Shown here in pieces: positions 24,196-32,976 of a stretch of 64,000 bases of DNA. The stretch is from Iningainema tapete BLCC-T55 (GTDB lineage: Bacteria > Cyanobacteriota > Cyanobacteriia > Cyanobacteriales > Nostocaceae). The first letter of the stretch is position 1. Each line of letters opens with the position of its first letter. Both the position numbers and the translations under genes were made by a program. Under the pieces are notes generated by a model. It was not told the origin of the DNA. It saw nothing but the letters and a program-made list of their open reading frames with translations, and did no database searches. The DNA lies in assembly GCF_014698965.1 (NCBI RefSeq), contig NZ_JACXAE010000126.1, positions 217,260 through 281,259 of the forward strand, read 5' to 3'.

Positions 24196-24999
24196 ATGCC
24201 AAACCTAGACCAGAAGCGACGTTTTATGAATCTAACACAAAAAGATTTTTGCTTCTGCACTTTAGCATTGGGAAAAAAGTATCGTCTTCTTGCTCAGCAA
24301 TTAGCTCAAGATTTGGCTAACAATGTTACTGATACTTTTTTAGTCATTTATACTGATGATACTCAAGACTTTAGCAGTTACACAAATGTTTTAGCTTATC
24401 AACACAAACAACAAGGTATTCTTAATTGTTATAATGATAAACGTCTTGTATTAGCAAAAGCTTTAGAAAAGTTTAATGCGGCAGTTTTTGTTGACGCCGA
24501 TACAAGAATATTAAATAATATTCCATTTGCAGTACAATGGAAACCAGGAATTACAGCAGGGCATTGCGAAAATTTAATTGAGCATGTAACTAAATATAAT
24601 CCTGAGAGATTGAAGCCTTTAAAAAAAGTAGCACTTAAATTAAATTTACCTTTAGATAATACTAATTATGTTGGTGAATGTTTATTTGTGATCGCTAGAG
24701 ATGAAGGAAGAGAATTAGAGTTTTTCAAGCAGTGGGGAAGAATCGGTAGGTATTTAGAATTGAGAGGTATTCATGGTGGTGAAGGTAACACTATAGGATT
24801 AGCAGCAGCTAAAGTTGGATGGAATGTTAATCGTGATGGTTGGCAAGCTATTAGAAAAATAACTAAGCACATAGGTGTTTCTCATCAATATAATCAGGAA
24901 ACAGTTTGGGATAAATTGAAATTGAGGATTGGTTATCATTACCGTTTAAATTTAGCTAGGCTAATGGCTTTAAAAGATTTTACCTTTTTCTTAGGCTAA
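24196..24999 (+). CDS. Putative glycosyltransferase (DxD-containing, GT-A-like)
   Basis: A 267-residue soluble protein. The segment AAVFVDADTRIL (about residues 94-105) has the DxD pattern used by GT-A glycosyltransferases to bind metal and nucleotide sugar. The order of a short beta-rich N-terminal part, this motif, and later GGEGNTIGLAAAKVGWNV fits GT8- or Mgat-like folds. The exact family and acceptor are unknown. Two starts are possible, ATG at 24196 or 24226 (MNLTQKDFCF); neither has a strong ribosome site. The coding sequence is more AT-rich than the kinase beside it. It ends just before a repeat cluster. Confidence 0.6.
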   Translation: MPNLDQKRRFMNLTQKDFCFCTLALGKKYRLLAQQLAQDLANNVTDTFLVIYTDDTQDFSSYTNVLAYQHKQQGILNCYNDKRLVLAKALEKFNAAVFVDADTRILNNIPFAVQWKPGITAGHCENLIEHVTKYNPERLKPLKKVALKLNLPLDNTNYVGECLFVIARDEGRELEFFKQWGRIGRYLELRGIHGGEGNTIGLAAAKVGWNVNRDGWQAIRKITKHIGVSHQYNQETVWDKLKLRIGYHYRLNLARLMALKDFTFFLG

Positions 25000-25012
25000 A
25001 TTTTTCCGTTTA

Positions 25013-25063
25013 GTAGAGACGTTCCGCCGGAACGCCTCTACACGCGAAATTTCGCGTCTCTAC
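25013..25063. repeat. Composite GTAGAGACG palindromic repeats
   Basis: Two adjacent palindromes share the family ends. GTAGAGACGTTCCG...CGGAACGCCTCTAC runs from 25013 to 25041, then an ACGCGAAATTTCGCGT palindrome closes with CTCTAC at 25063. They lie between convergent genes and may terminate both. Confidence 0.85.
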
Positions 25064-25067
25064 ACAT

Positions 25068-25442
25068 TTAACTCAAAGAATCTAAATCTAGAGAGCGCAT
25101 TCCTCGACGTTCTACAAAAGTCATCATACTTCCCAACTGCCACCACACTAATATGCAAGTGAAAATTGTAATTGGTATACCAACTGCATAGGAGAGAAAT
25201 GCGGGAAAGCCAAATATCTCTAAACCTGAACAAAGAAACATAGCAACACCAATTGCTATTCCCAGAAACGGCAAAGTTAATTGCCTAATTGATAAGCGAG
25301 AACTAGAATTTTCTGCGCCATCACTTTGCCATTTCTGTACTATTAATTTCAGCATTCCGGAAAACGCTGCACCAGATGTTAACGCGACAAATATTCCTAT
25401 AGCCAGCAGTGCGTAAGGTGGATTGATCGGATAGTAGTACAT
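25068..25442 (-). CDS. Small multi-span membrane protein downstream of the UbiB-like kinase
   Basis: A 124-residue protein with four likely membrane helices (for example YALLAIGIFVALTSGAAFSGM, FLGIAIGVAMFLCSGLEIFGF and AVGIPITIFTCILVWWQLG). The ATG at 25442 was chosen because AGGAG lies 6 bases upstream; a frame from 25484 overlaps the preceding gene. It follows the UbiB-like kinase gene by 25 bases, so the two are likely co-transcribed. The function is unknown. Confidence 0.75.
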   Translation of the reverse strand: MYYYPINPPYALLAIGIFVALTSGAAFSGMLKLIVQKWQSDGAENSSSRLSIRQLTLPFLGIAIGVAMFLCSGLEIFGFPAFLSYAVGIPITIFTCILVWWQLGSMMTFVERRGMRSLDLDSLS

Positions 25443-25467
25443 GGAGTCTCCTGATTTAGGCAAAATA

Positions 25468-27162
25468 TTATTGCTTGCTACCAAAAACAGTAGCTTTTGG
25501 TAGAATAGCAGCTGCGTCTCTAGATAGATCGCTCAAAACTTCGATCGCCACATTGAACAGACGATTTGGTTTCAAGTCATCTTTAACTAAGTTCCACAGA
25601 CGTTGAACTTCTTCGGTGTGCAGACGATCGTCTTCTGTTAAAGCTAGCACCAGTTGTCGGCGCAGAAACTTGCCTTCGTCACTGAGCAAATATTGCAATC
25701 CTAATTGGGCTGTGGGTAACACATCAAAGCTATGATCAGTACGGGCGATCGCAATCAAATTCTCCAAGCGCTGCCACTGGAATTTTCCATCTTTAAACAG
25801 CACGTTGAGCAACCGTCGGCGCAATTGGGGTGATTCGCCTGTTAGTAGACGCTTAGCTACATAGGGATACGCCACATCGACTATTTTAAAATTGGGGTTG
25901 AGACTAAGGGCAATTCCTTCCTGTGTTACCAAAGAACGAATAATTAAAGCAAATTTGGCAGGAACTCGGAAGGGATAATCGTAGACAAGTTCTGAGAACT
26001 TGTCAGTGATGGTTTTGAAATTAAAATCTCTCACGTTTTTGCCCAGAGCTTCTCCCCACACAGCTTCTAATGCTGGAACAATGGGAGTAATATCTGTATC
26101 TGGAGTCAGAAACCCTAGTTTGACAAAGTCTCCGGCTAATTCTGCATAGTCTTGATTTACTAGATGTACAACTGCATCCACCAATGTTTCTTTGGTGATT
26201 TCATCGAGCTGATCCATCATCCCAAAGTCAATGTAAGCCATTCTACCATCTGGTGTCGCAAACAAATTACCAGGATGAGGATCGGCATGGAAAAATCCGT
26301 ATTCTAATAACTGTTTTAAACCTGACGTAACACCGATTCCAACTATTACTTCTGGATCTACACCTAAGGCGCGAATATTTTTAGTATCAGTTAGTTTGAA
26401 GCCGTTGATCCACTCTAAAGTAATTACATGGGTATTGGTATAACGCCAATAAATCAACGGCACTTTCACATTAGCATCGTCGCGAAAGTTACTGGCAAAT
26501 TTCTCCGCGTTACGCGCTTCGTGAATGTAATCAATTTCTTCAAATAACTTAGTACCAAACTCGTCCACAATTAAGGAAAGGTCGTGACCGAGGTTTAGGG
26601 GTAACCAGGGTGCTATCCACCCGGCTGCCCAGCGCAATAGATAAAGATCTAGTGTGAGTAATGGGCGTAAGTTTGGGCGTTGCACTTTCACCGCTACTTC
26701 CTCGCCACTCATCAATCGACCACGGTACACTTGACCCAAGCTAGCCGCAGCGACGGGTATCGGTGACAACTCGCTAAAAATTTCTTTAATTGGGCGAGCT
26801 AGTTCCGTTTCGATCATTTGGTAGGCGATCGCATTATCGTATGCTGGCAATTGGTCTTGCAGCTTCACCAGTTCGTCTAGGTAATCTTTACGTACTAAAT
26901 CTGGTCTTGTGGAGAGCGCTTGACCTACTTTAATGAAGGTAGGACCAAGGCGTGTGAGCAACTGTCGTAACTGAATTGCTCGTTTATACTTGTTTTGCTC
27001 TACTTGATTTTGCCATTCATCCCATTTAAGTCGAATCAGGAATCCAGCAAAAAACCAGATGACTGTAAACGCCCGCCCCCAAGCTTGCCAGGGACGGTAA
27101 CGGTAGTAGCGGGCGATCGCCTCCGGATCGTAGCCTTGATTATTTTGTGTCTGCCAATTCAC
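25468..27162 (-). CDS. ABC1/AarF/UbiB-family atypical kinase
   Basis: A 564-residue member of the UbiB (ABC1) family, which in cyanobacteria and plastids is linked to quinone and tocopherol metabolism. Signatures: the KxGQ motif in FIKVGQALSTRPDL (near residue 75-88), the Ala-rich loop AAASLGQVYRG in place of a P-loop, AVKVQRP with the catalytic Lys, and HADPHPGN plus YIDFGMMD with metal-binding Asn and Asp. The frame opens at GTG 27162, preceded by AAGAGG about 12 bases upstream. A hydrophobic patch near residue 35-43 (VIWFFAGFLI) suggests membrane association. Confidence 0.93.
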   Translation of the reverse strand: MNWQTQNNQGYDPEAIARYYRYRPWQAWGRAFTVIWFFAGFLIRLKWDEWQNQVEQNKYKRAIQLRQLLTRLGPTFIKVGQALSTRPDLVRKDYLDELVKLQDQLPAYDNAIAYQMIETELARPIKEIFSELSPIPVAAASLGQVYRGRLMSGEEVAVKVQRPNLRPLLTLDLYLLRWAAGWIAPWLPLNLGHDLSLIVDEFGTKLFEEIDYIHEARNAEKFASNFRDDANVKVPLIYWRYTNTHVITLEWINGFKLTDTKNIRALGVDPEVIVGIGVTSGLKQLLEYGFFHADPHPGNLFATPDGRMAYIDFGMMDQLDEITKETLVDAVVHLVNQDYAELAGDFVKLGFLTPDTDITPIVPALEAVWGEALGKNVRDFNFKTITDKFSELVYDYPFRVPAKFALIIRSLVTQEGIALSLNPNFKIVDVAYPYVAKRLLTGESPQLRRRLLNVLFKDGKFQWQRLENLIAIARTDHSFDVLPTAQLGLQYLLSDEGKFLRRQLVLALTEDDRLHTEEVQRLWNLVKDDLKPNRLFNVAIEVLSDLSRDAAAILPKATVFGSKQ

Positions 27163-27583
27163 TCCCTTGTTTACCTCTTTATTTGCAAAAAATAAACAGC
27201 CGCTATACTGCTTTCTTCCATACTTCTGAAAGCTTTACAAACGCTTTGTTGATATTTTCTTTTTTGTCTTGGTCAGCTTCTCAATCTTTACTAAACGTTA
27301 CTTTGTTATCCTTATATTTTATATTAGTACATAAAAGTATATATACCTATCTATCAACAAAAAGATTTTATTTCAGTAACAGACAAGTACTTTGTACTAT
27401 TTTTATCAAGTACCACTCAAAATTAGTCACACCTTTAAGTTTACAAAAATACAAAAATTGTCACTTAATTGTAAAATTTTAAATGGGATGATTGGCAACA
27501 AGTAACTTGTTCAATGAGTCGGATAAAGAATCAGCAATACTTCTAGTCTTTAATCAAATAACCACTCTTACGGTGGCTTTCTT
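27163..27583. other. AT-rich intergenic region
   Basis: A plus-strand open frame crosses the region (27147-27482), but it is low-complexity, Phe/Leu/Ser-rich and overlaps the UbiB start, so it was not called. The last 100 bases form a leader that resembles those of the second and third copies of the downstream gene family (GGATGATTGGCAAC at 27485, CTAGTCT near 27543). Confidence 0.55.
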
Positions 27584-28696
27584 ATGAGCATTTTTCCTTC
27601 TTTGACCAGCAGATTGCGTCTACCTAAACTACTGATCTTTGTGGTTAGTATAGTTCTCGTTCTGGCTTTAAGTTCGTTATCAACTCCAAGTCAAACTCCT
27701 AAACGAGATAAGTTTCTCTGGCCGTTTGCATCGACATCAATTTGGAACATGCCCATTGGTTCAAAAGCTCGTTACGTACCAGCGAACATCGCCAAGGCGA
27801 AACTAGCTGAAGCAGATCAAGAATATTTTTACAAACTGAAGCAAGGCGATCCGGAACGTCCAGTGATTGCGCCTGGTGCTTGGGGTGAAGGGCGCTGTAC
27901 AGGCACTCAACCGATGGGAATTTCACTGCCCGTTCCAGACAACTTAATTGTTCCAGATGCAACGAAAGTGCCATTCAGCACACCTAACAATGCATCAGCA
28001 TTTCTCCTCCCGGACGGTAAAAACTTGGTACAGCTTTCACCTCTAGCTCGTTGTCAACCTGGAGGAGGAATTTATGGTTTCCGTTATTCTTCTCCAGCTG
28101 AGCCGGATGGATTTATTGACATTTACGGACCGGGAATTGGCGGAGCGCATTTTGGCTCTCGTCTTTCTTCGATTGGTGGCTCGATTCGCAAAGGGGAACT
28201 GATTGGCAAGCAGCCGATTCGTCACGCATTAAAAGTTGTGCTTTGGGGCGAAAAATATCTTTACTACTCTAAGTCGCTTCCCGGTTTTCGGTGGCCTGCA
28301 ACTGGTGCTGATAACAATGCCGCCAACCAGTATCATGGTAAAAACCGCGCTCTTGTCCAAGGTTCCCTACTGGCAATTCCGCCAAAAATAACCGAAAGGA
28401 GTCTCAAGTTGCAAACGCCTGCGGGGAAAAAGTTGTTTTTTGCCTTGCAAAATTACGGTGCTTATGTTGTTGATGATGCGGGCTGGGACGCTCATTACTT
28501 TGGAGTAGAGAAAGGAGTTCTAGAAGAGTTTCGCGCCAAGTACGGTTATAACTTCCAAAGTGTATCCAGTGGTCCATTCTATGAAGACTTTATGAAGCTA
28601 TTTCAGGCGCTTTATGTTGTCGATAACAACGGACCGAACAGTATCGGTGGTGGTGGCAAACCTCGTCAGCCGTTAGCTCCACCCATTGGCAACTAA
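27584..28696 (+). CDS. Secreted protein of unknown function, tandem copy 1
   Basis: A 370-residue protein with an N-terminal signal sequence (basic RLRLPK, then LLIFVVSIVLVLALSS, cleavage likely near residues 33-37). The mature part is rich in conserved motifs: FASTSIWNMPIG, GAWGEGRC, GISLPVPDN, GGAHFGSRLSSIGGSIRKGEL (187-206, read in two parts) and IRHALKV (212-218), FRWPATGAD. Two Cys (105 and 157) are shared by all three copies and could form a disulfide. I recall similar SSIGGSIR...IRHALKV proteins in bacteria and fungi without an assigned activity. It is the first of three tandem paralogues, and the terminator at 28758-28803 follows it. Confidence 0.85.
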   Translation: MSIFPSLTSRLRLPKLLIFVVSIVLVLALSSLSTPSQTPKRDKFLWPFASTSIWNMPIGSKARYVPANIAKAKLAEADQEYFYKLKQGDPERPVIAPGAWGEGRCTGTQPMGISLPVPDNLIVPDATKVPFSTPNNASAFLLPDGKNLVQLSPLARCQPGGGIYGFRYSSPAEPDGFIDIYGPGIGGAHFGSRLSSIGGSIRKGELIGKQPIRHALKVVLWGEKYLYYSKSLPGFRWPATGADNNAANQYHGKNRALVQGSLLAIPPKITERSLKLQTPAGKKLFFALQNYGAYVVDDAGWDAHYFGVEKGVLEEFRAKYGYNFQSVSSGPFYEDFMKLFQALYVVDNNGPNSIGGGGKPRQPLAPPIGN

Positions 28697-29191
28697 CACA
28701 ATAGTCAGAACTCATAAAGATGAGGAGAAATACTCAGTCTTGAGTGTTTAAGGAAAGAAACCGGGTTTATTAAGGTTCAGAGCCAAAAACCCGGTTTTTT
28801 GCTTATGTATAAAAAAGACTTTATTTATTTATTTAATAATACTATTGCCTGTTCATAAAGTAGGGCATTACGTATAGGAAAAATTCAACTTTTTTGAATA
28901 TTTTTTCAAATATATAGGCTCTCCTATACTTGTGGTGGAAAACTGCCTATTTACTGATAAATTTATAAAAAATCGGGGCTGAAACCATTGTTATATAAGG
29001 GTTTGATAAATAATTAGCTTTGCTTATCACCATAAGTTTAAGAGAACTAATATCTAAATACTCTCTTCCTTATTTACTTAATTTTAATTAGGATGAAACG
29101 AGCGATCGGCAACCCCTTCGTCATGAACCAGATCAAGAAACAGCACTACCACTAGTCTCCAATCCAATCAGTAACACTTTGAGGCTTTTTC
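28697..29191. other. Spacer between tandem copies 1 and 2
   Basis: It starts with a 3-prime segment (28694-28803) almost identical to the one after copy 2, including a terminator. The middle is AT-rich. The end (29093-29191) is a leader with AGGATGA, GATCGGCAAC and CTAGTCTCCAATC that matches the leader of copy 3. No coding sequence is present. Confidence 0.7.
28758..28803 (+). terminator. Terminator after tandem copy 1
   Basis: AAACCGGGTTT and AAAAACCCGGTTT arms are followed by a T run. The same element occurs after copy 2, and a related AAACCCGGTTT palindrome lies at 57090-57118. Confidence 0.85.
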
Positions 29192-30301
29192 ATGACCATT
29201 TTTTCATTTTTAACCAGCCGTATGCGGCTACCTAAACTACTGATATTTGTAGCTGGTATAGTTCTGACTCTTTTTTTCAACAGTATCTCAACTCCCAGTC
29301 AAACCTTGACACGAGACAAGTTTCTTTGGCCATTTGCATCTACATCGCCTTGGAATATGCCCATTGGTTCAGATGCACGATATATAGCAGCTAACATCGA
29401 AAAGGCGCAATATGCAGGAGCAGATCTAGAGTTCTTCTACAAGCTCAAACAAAGCGATCCGGAGCGTCCAGTTTATGCTCCTGGTGCATGGGGTGAGGGG
29501 CGTTGTAATGGGACACAATCTATGGGAATTTCACTGCCCTTTCCAGACAACATAATTGTTCCAGATGCAACGAAAGTGCCGTTCAGCACACCTAACAATG
29601 CTTCGGCATTTCTCATGCCAGACGGTAAAAGGTTAGTACAGCTTTCACCTCTGGCTCGTTGTCAACCTGGAGGTTCAATCTATGGTTTCCGTTATTCTTC
29701 TCCTACTGAGCCTGATGGAATGATTGATATTTACGGGGCGGGGATCGGCGGAGCGCATTTTGGTTCTCGTCTTTCTTCGATTGGTGGCTCGATTCGCAAA
29801 GGTGAACTGATTGGAAACAAGCCGATTCGTCACGCATTAAAAGTTCTAATTTGGGGGGAAAAATATCTTCACTATTCTAAGTCTATTCCCGGTTTCCGCT
29901 GGCCCGCAACAGGTGCGGATAACTATGCAGCCGATCACTATCATGGTAAAAACCCTGCTCTTGTACAAGGTTCCCTACTGGCAATTCCTCCAAGCGAAAC
30001 AGAAGCAAGTCTAAATTTAAAAACACCAGCTGCGAAAAAGCTGTTTCATGCCTTGCAAGATTACGGTGCTTACATTGTTGATGATGCATACTGGGACTGT
30101 CATTACTTCTCAATGGAAAAAGAAGCTCTTGAAGAGTTTCAGAACACCTACGGTTATGGTTTTCAGGACACAAGTGGAGAGTTCTACGAAGACTTTATGA
30201 AACTATTCCAAACACTCTACATTGTTGATAACAACGGATCGAACAGTATTGGTGGTGGTGGAACACCTCGTCAGCCTCTTGCTCCACCTATTGGCAACTA
30301 A
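29192..30301 (+). CDS. Secreted protein of unknown function, tandem copy 2
   Basis: A 369-residue paralogue of copy 1, with the same signal-peptide layout (RMRLPKLLIFVAGIVLTLFF) and the same motif order. Differences cluster near residues 70-95 and in the C-terminal 80 residues, while the GGAHFGSRLSSIGG and IRHALKV blocks are unchanged. Such a pattern points to purifying selection on a shared core. GAGG sits 8 bases before the ATG in a short hairpin-prone leader. Confidence 0.85.
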   Translation: MTIFSFLTSRMRLPKLLIFVAGIVLTLFFNSISTPSQTLTRDKFLWPFASTSPWNMPIGSDARYIAANIEKAQYAGADLEFFYKLKQSDPERPVYAPGAWGEGRCNGTQSMGISLPFPDNIIVPDATKVPFSTPNNASAFLMPDGKRLVQLSPLARCQPGGSIYGFRYSSPTEPDGMIDIYGAGIGGAHFGSRLSSIGGSIRKGELIGNKPIRHALKVLIWGEKYLHYSKSIPGFRWPATGADNYAADHYHGKNPALVQGSLLAIPPSETEASLNLKTPAAKKLFHALQDYGAYIVDDAYWDCHYFSMEKEALEEFQNTYGYGFQDTSGEFYEDFMKLFQTLYIVDNNGSNSIGGGGTPRQPLAPPIGN

Positions 30302-30656
30302 CACAATAGTCAGAACTCATAACTATGAGGAGAAATTCTCAGTCTTGAGTGTTTAAGGAAAGAAACCGGGTTTATTAAGGTTCAGAGCCAAAAACCCGGT
30401 TTTTTTGTTTTCGTATAAAAATAGTTTAGTTATATAGTTAATTATACTGTTGCATATGCACAAAGTGCTGCAAATGTACTATAGGAAAAATTAAACTTTA
30501 TTCAGCATGTTTTCAAAAATACAAATACTTACTACCGAATTTGCACAAATTTAACTAGGATGATACAGGCGATCGGCAACGCCTTCGTCTATTGAGATTA
30601 ATCATCAGCACTATCGCTAGTCTCCAATCAGAGGACTACCTTGGAGTAGTTTTTAC
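30302..30656. other. Spacer between tandem copies 2 and 3
   Basis: It repeats the copy-1 spacer: the 3-prime segment with a terminator, an AT-rich middle, and a leader with GATCGGCAAC and CTAGTCTCCAATC. The leader ends in ACTAC...GTAGTTTTT, a hairpin plus T run, just before the copy-3 ATG. No coding sequence is present. Confidence 0.7.
30363..30407 (+). terminator. Terminator after tandem copy 2
   Basis: AAACCGGGTTT and AAAAACCCGG arms are followed by a long T run; it is nearly identical to the element after copy 1, which shows that the duplicated unit included the 3-prime end. Confidence 0.85.
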
Positions 30657-31766
30657 ATGACTATTTTTTCTTTTTTAACCAGCCGTGTGCGACTACCTAG
30701 TTTACTTGTGTTTGTGGTTGGGATAGTTCTGGCTCTTGTTTTCCACAGTACCGCAACTCCCAGTCAAACTCTTACAAGAGACAAGTTTCTCTGGCCATTT
30801 GCATCAACATCAATTTGGAACATGCCCATTGGTTCAGAAGCTGATTACATACCAGCGAACATCCAAAAAGCGCGACATGCATGCGCTGATCCAGAGTACT
30901 TCTTCAAGCTAACTGGAGACAATCCACTTCGTGAAGTGTATGCGCCTGGTGCCTGGGGTGAAGGGCGCTGTACAGGCACACATTCTATGGGAATTTCACT
31001 GCCCATTCCGGACAACTTAATTGTTCCCGATGCAACAAATGAGCCATTCAGCACTCCTAACAATGCTTCGGCATTTCTCCTGCCAGACGGTAGAAACTTA
31101 GTACAGCTTTCACCTCTAGCGCGTTGTAAACATGGAGATTCAATCTATGGTTTCCGTTATTCTTCTCCAGCTGAGCCTGATGGAATGATTGACATTTACG
31201 GAGCGGGAATCGGTGGAGCGCATTTTGGCTCTCGTCTTTCTTCGATTGGTGGTTCGATTCGCAAAGGAGAACTCACAGGCAATCTGCCGATTCGTCATGC
31301 ATTAAAAGTTGTGCTTTGGGGCGAAAAATATCTTTACTACTCTAAGTCAATTCCCGGTTTCCGTTGGCCTGCAACTGGTGCTGATAACAATGCAGCTAAT
31401 CAATATTTTGGTGAAAACCCTGCTCTTGTCCAAGGTACTCTACTAGCAATTCCGCCGAATATAACCGAAACAAGGCTAGAGTTGCAAACACCTGCCGGGA
31501 AAAAGTTGTTTCATGCCTTACAAGATTACGGTGCTTATGTCGTTGATGATGCAGGTTGGGATTGTCATTACTTTGCACTGGAAAAAGAAGCGATTGAAGA
31601 GTTTCGAGACACCTACGGTTATGACTTTGAGCAAACAAGAGGAGAGTTCTACGAAGACTTTATGAAACTTTTCCAAGCTCTCTACATTGTGAACAATAAC
31701 GAACCAAACAGTATCGGTGGTGGTGGAACTCTCCGTGCGCCTCTAGCTCCACCAATTGGTAACTAA
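30657..31766 (+). CDS. Secreted protein of unknown function, tandem copy 3
   Basis: A 369-residue third paralogue, with signal sequence (VRLPSLLVFVVGIVLALVF) and all core motifs kept. It has an additional Cys in HACADPEYFF and a more divergent segment around residues 78-95. The unit length from copy 2 is 1465 bases, against 1608 from copy 1 to copy 2. The shared terminator is absent; instead a GTAGAGACG palindrome follows at 31797. The three proteins may be exported to the periplasm or sheath. Their nearness to the polysaccharide cluster is suggestive only. Confidence 0.85.
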   Translation: MTIFSFLTSRVRLPSLLVFVVGIVLALVFHSTATPSQTLTRDKFLWPFASTSIWNMPIGSEADYIPANIQKARHACADPEYFFKLTGDNPLREVYAPGAWGEGRCTGTHSMGISLPIPDNLIVPDATNEPFSTPNNASAFLLPDGRNLVQLSPLARCKHGDSIYGFRYSSPAEPDGMIDIYGAGIGGAHFGSRLSSIGGSIRKGELTGNLPIRHALKVVLWGEKYLYYSKSIPGFRWPATGADNNAANQYFGENPALVQGTLLAIPPNITETRLELQTPAGKKLFHALQDYGAYVVDDAGWDCHYFALEKEAIEEFRDTYGYDFEQTRGEFYEDFMKLFQALYIVNNNEPNSIGGGGTLRAPLAPPIGN

Positions 31767-31796
31767 GGGTATTTAGACATAGGCGTGAAAAATAAT

Positions 31797-31824
31797 GTAG
31801 AGACGTTTCATGGAACGTCTCTAC
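31797..31824. repeat. GTAGAGACG palindromic repeat
   Basis: GTAGAGACGTT tcatgg AACGTCTCTAC is a 28-bp palindrome between the convergent copy-3 and glf genes. It is a short member of the family also found at 25013, 55602, 61870 and 62876, and within hflX. Confidence 0.9.
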
Positions 31825-31854
31825 AAGGATTGGTTGTGCAATCCCGTCTCCCTT

Positions 31855-32976
31855 TTACTGCGCTACTTCCTTCTCAAACAAACTCAAAGCTCGTAATGCT
31901 GCTTGATCCATGTCATAGTATTTATATTCAGCCAGCCTGCCAGCAAAGACTACTGAACCCCGAAGCTTGTCAACCTCTTTAAGATATAGATCGTAACGCT
32001 CACGATTTTCTTCACGCGGGACAGGGTAATAAGGATCATTTTTCCCTGGTACGTAAGCTTGGGGGTACTCCATTACCAATGTGGTTTTAGGTAAAGTTTG
32101 CCCAGATAAATACTTTTGTTCAGTGATACGGGTAATATCGTAATCGTTAGGGTAGTTTACTGTACCTACTTCCTGGTAATGCTCCTGATCCAAAGTTTGG
32201 AACTCAAAGCGTATGCTCCGGTAAGGTAGTTCACCATACATATAGTCAAAGAAAGTATCAATTGGACCTGTATAAACCATGCGGTTGAATGTAATGTCGT
32301 TGATAACTTCCCGATAATCTGCATTTAGGAGTATCTTTATATTTGGGTGAGACAGCATCCGGCGAAACATTTCAGTATAGCCGTATTTTGGCATTGCCTG
32401 ATAAGGATCTTGGAAGTAGCGATTATCTCGGCTAATGTAGACTGGAACCCGCCCTGTGACTCCACGATCTAAATCTTCTGGTTTAAGTTCCCACTGTTTA
32501 GCGGTGTAGCGAACGAATACGTTGTCATATATATAGTTAGCTAAAAACTCTAAATCTCCACTGGCGCTTTCTCGCAACTTGAGAATTGGAACTTTGACGC
32601 CAAAGCCAAAATGTTCTAAAAGCTGTTCTTCTAACTTTTCTGCGTAGCGGGGTGGAAATAGCGCGTAGAGTGAATTGATATTGAATGGGATCGGAACTTT
32701 TTTTCCTTCTACTACACCAAGCACATGATGGAAATAATGACGCCACTGTGTGAATTGGGATAGGTAATCCCAGACTCTCTTGGATTTGGTGTGGAAAATA
32801 TGGGGACCGTACTTATGTACTAGTATGCCATGCTCGTTGTAGTAATCGTAAGCATTACCACCAATATGATCCCGCCGTTCTACAAGTAGTACTCGTTGTG
32901 CTAGTTGTGTGGCAATTCTTTCTGCTAGCACACAACCCGAATATCCAGCCCCGACAATGAGCCAATCTACTTTCAT
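31855..32976 (-). CDS. glf: UDP-galactopyranose mutase Glf
   Basis: A 373-residue flavoenzyme that converts UDP-galactopyranose to UDP-galactofuranose. The FAD-binding VGAGYSGCVLAERIA is at the N terminus (about residues 8-22), followed by VERRDHIGGNAYDYY. The KYGPHIFHT segment (about 55-63), RYTAKQWELKPEDL and GRVPVYISRDNRYFQDPYQAMPKYGYTEMF are typical of bacterial UGM. Its ATG overlaps the stop of the upstream galactofuranosyltransferase gene by 4 bases (ATGA), so the pair is translationally coupled. Substrate comes from GalE, encoded at 0.2 kb. Confidence 0.96.
   Translation of the reverse strand: MKVDWLIVGAGYSGCVLAERIATQLAQRVLLVERRDHIGGNAYDYYNEHGILVHKYGPHIFHTKSKRVWDYLSQFTQWRHYFHHVLGVVEGKKVPIPFNINSLYALFPPRYAEKLEEQLLEHFGFGVKVPILKLRESASGDLEFLANYIYDNVFVRYTAKQWELKPEDLDRGVTGRVPVYISRDNRYFQDPYQAMPKYGYTEMFRRMLSHPNIKILLNADYREVINDITFNRMVYTGPIDTFFDYMYGELPYRSIRFEFQTLDQEHYQEVGTVNYPNDYDITRITEQKYLSGQTLPKTTLVMEYPQAYVPGKNDPYYPVPREENRERYDLYLKEVDKLRGSVVFAGRLAEYKYYDMDQAALRALSLFEKEVAQ

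Noticed and set aside
27147..27482. Plus-strand 111-residue frame before the tandem secreted genes
   Set aside because: AT-rich, Phe/Leu/Ser-biased composition, no ribosome site, and overlap with the start of the UbiB-like gene.
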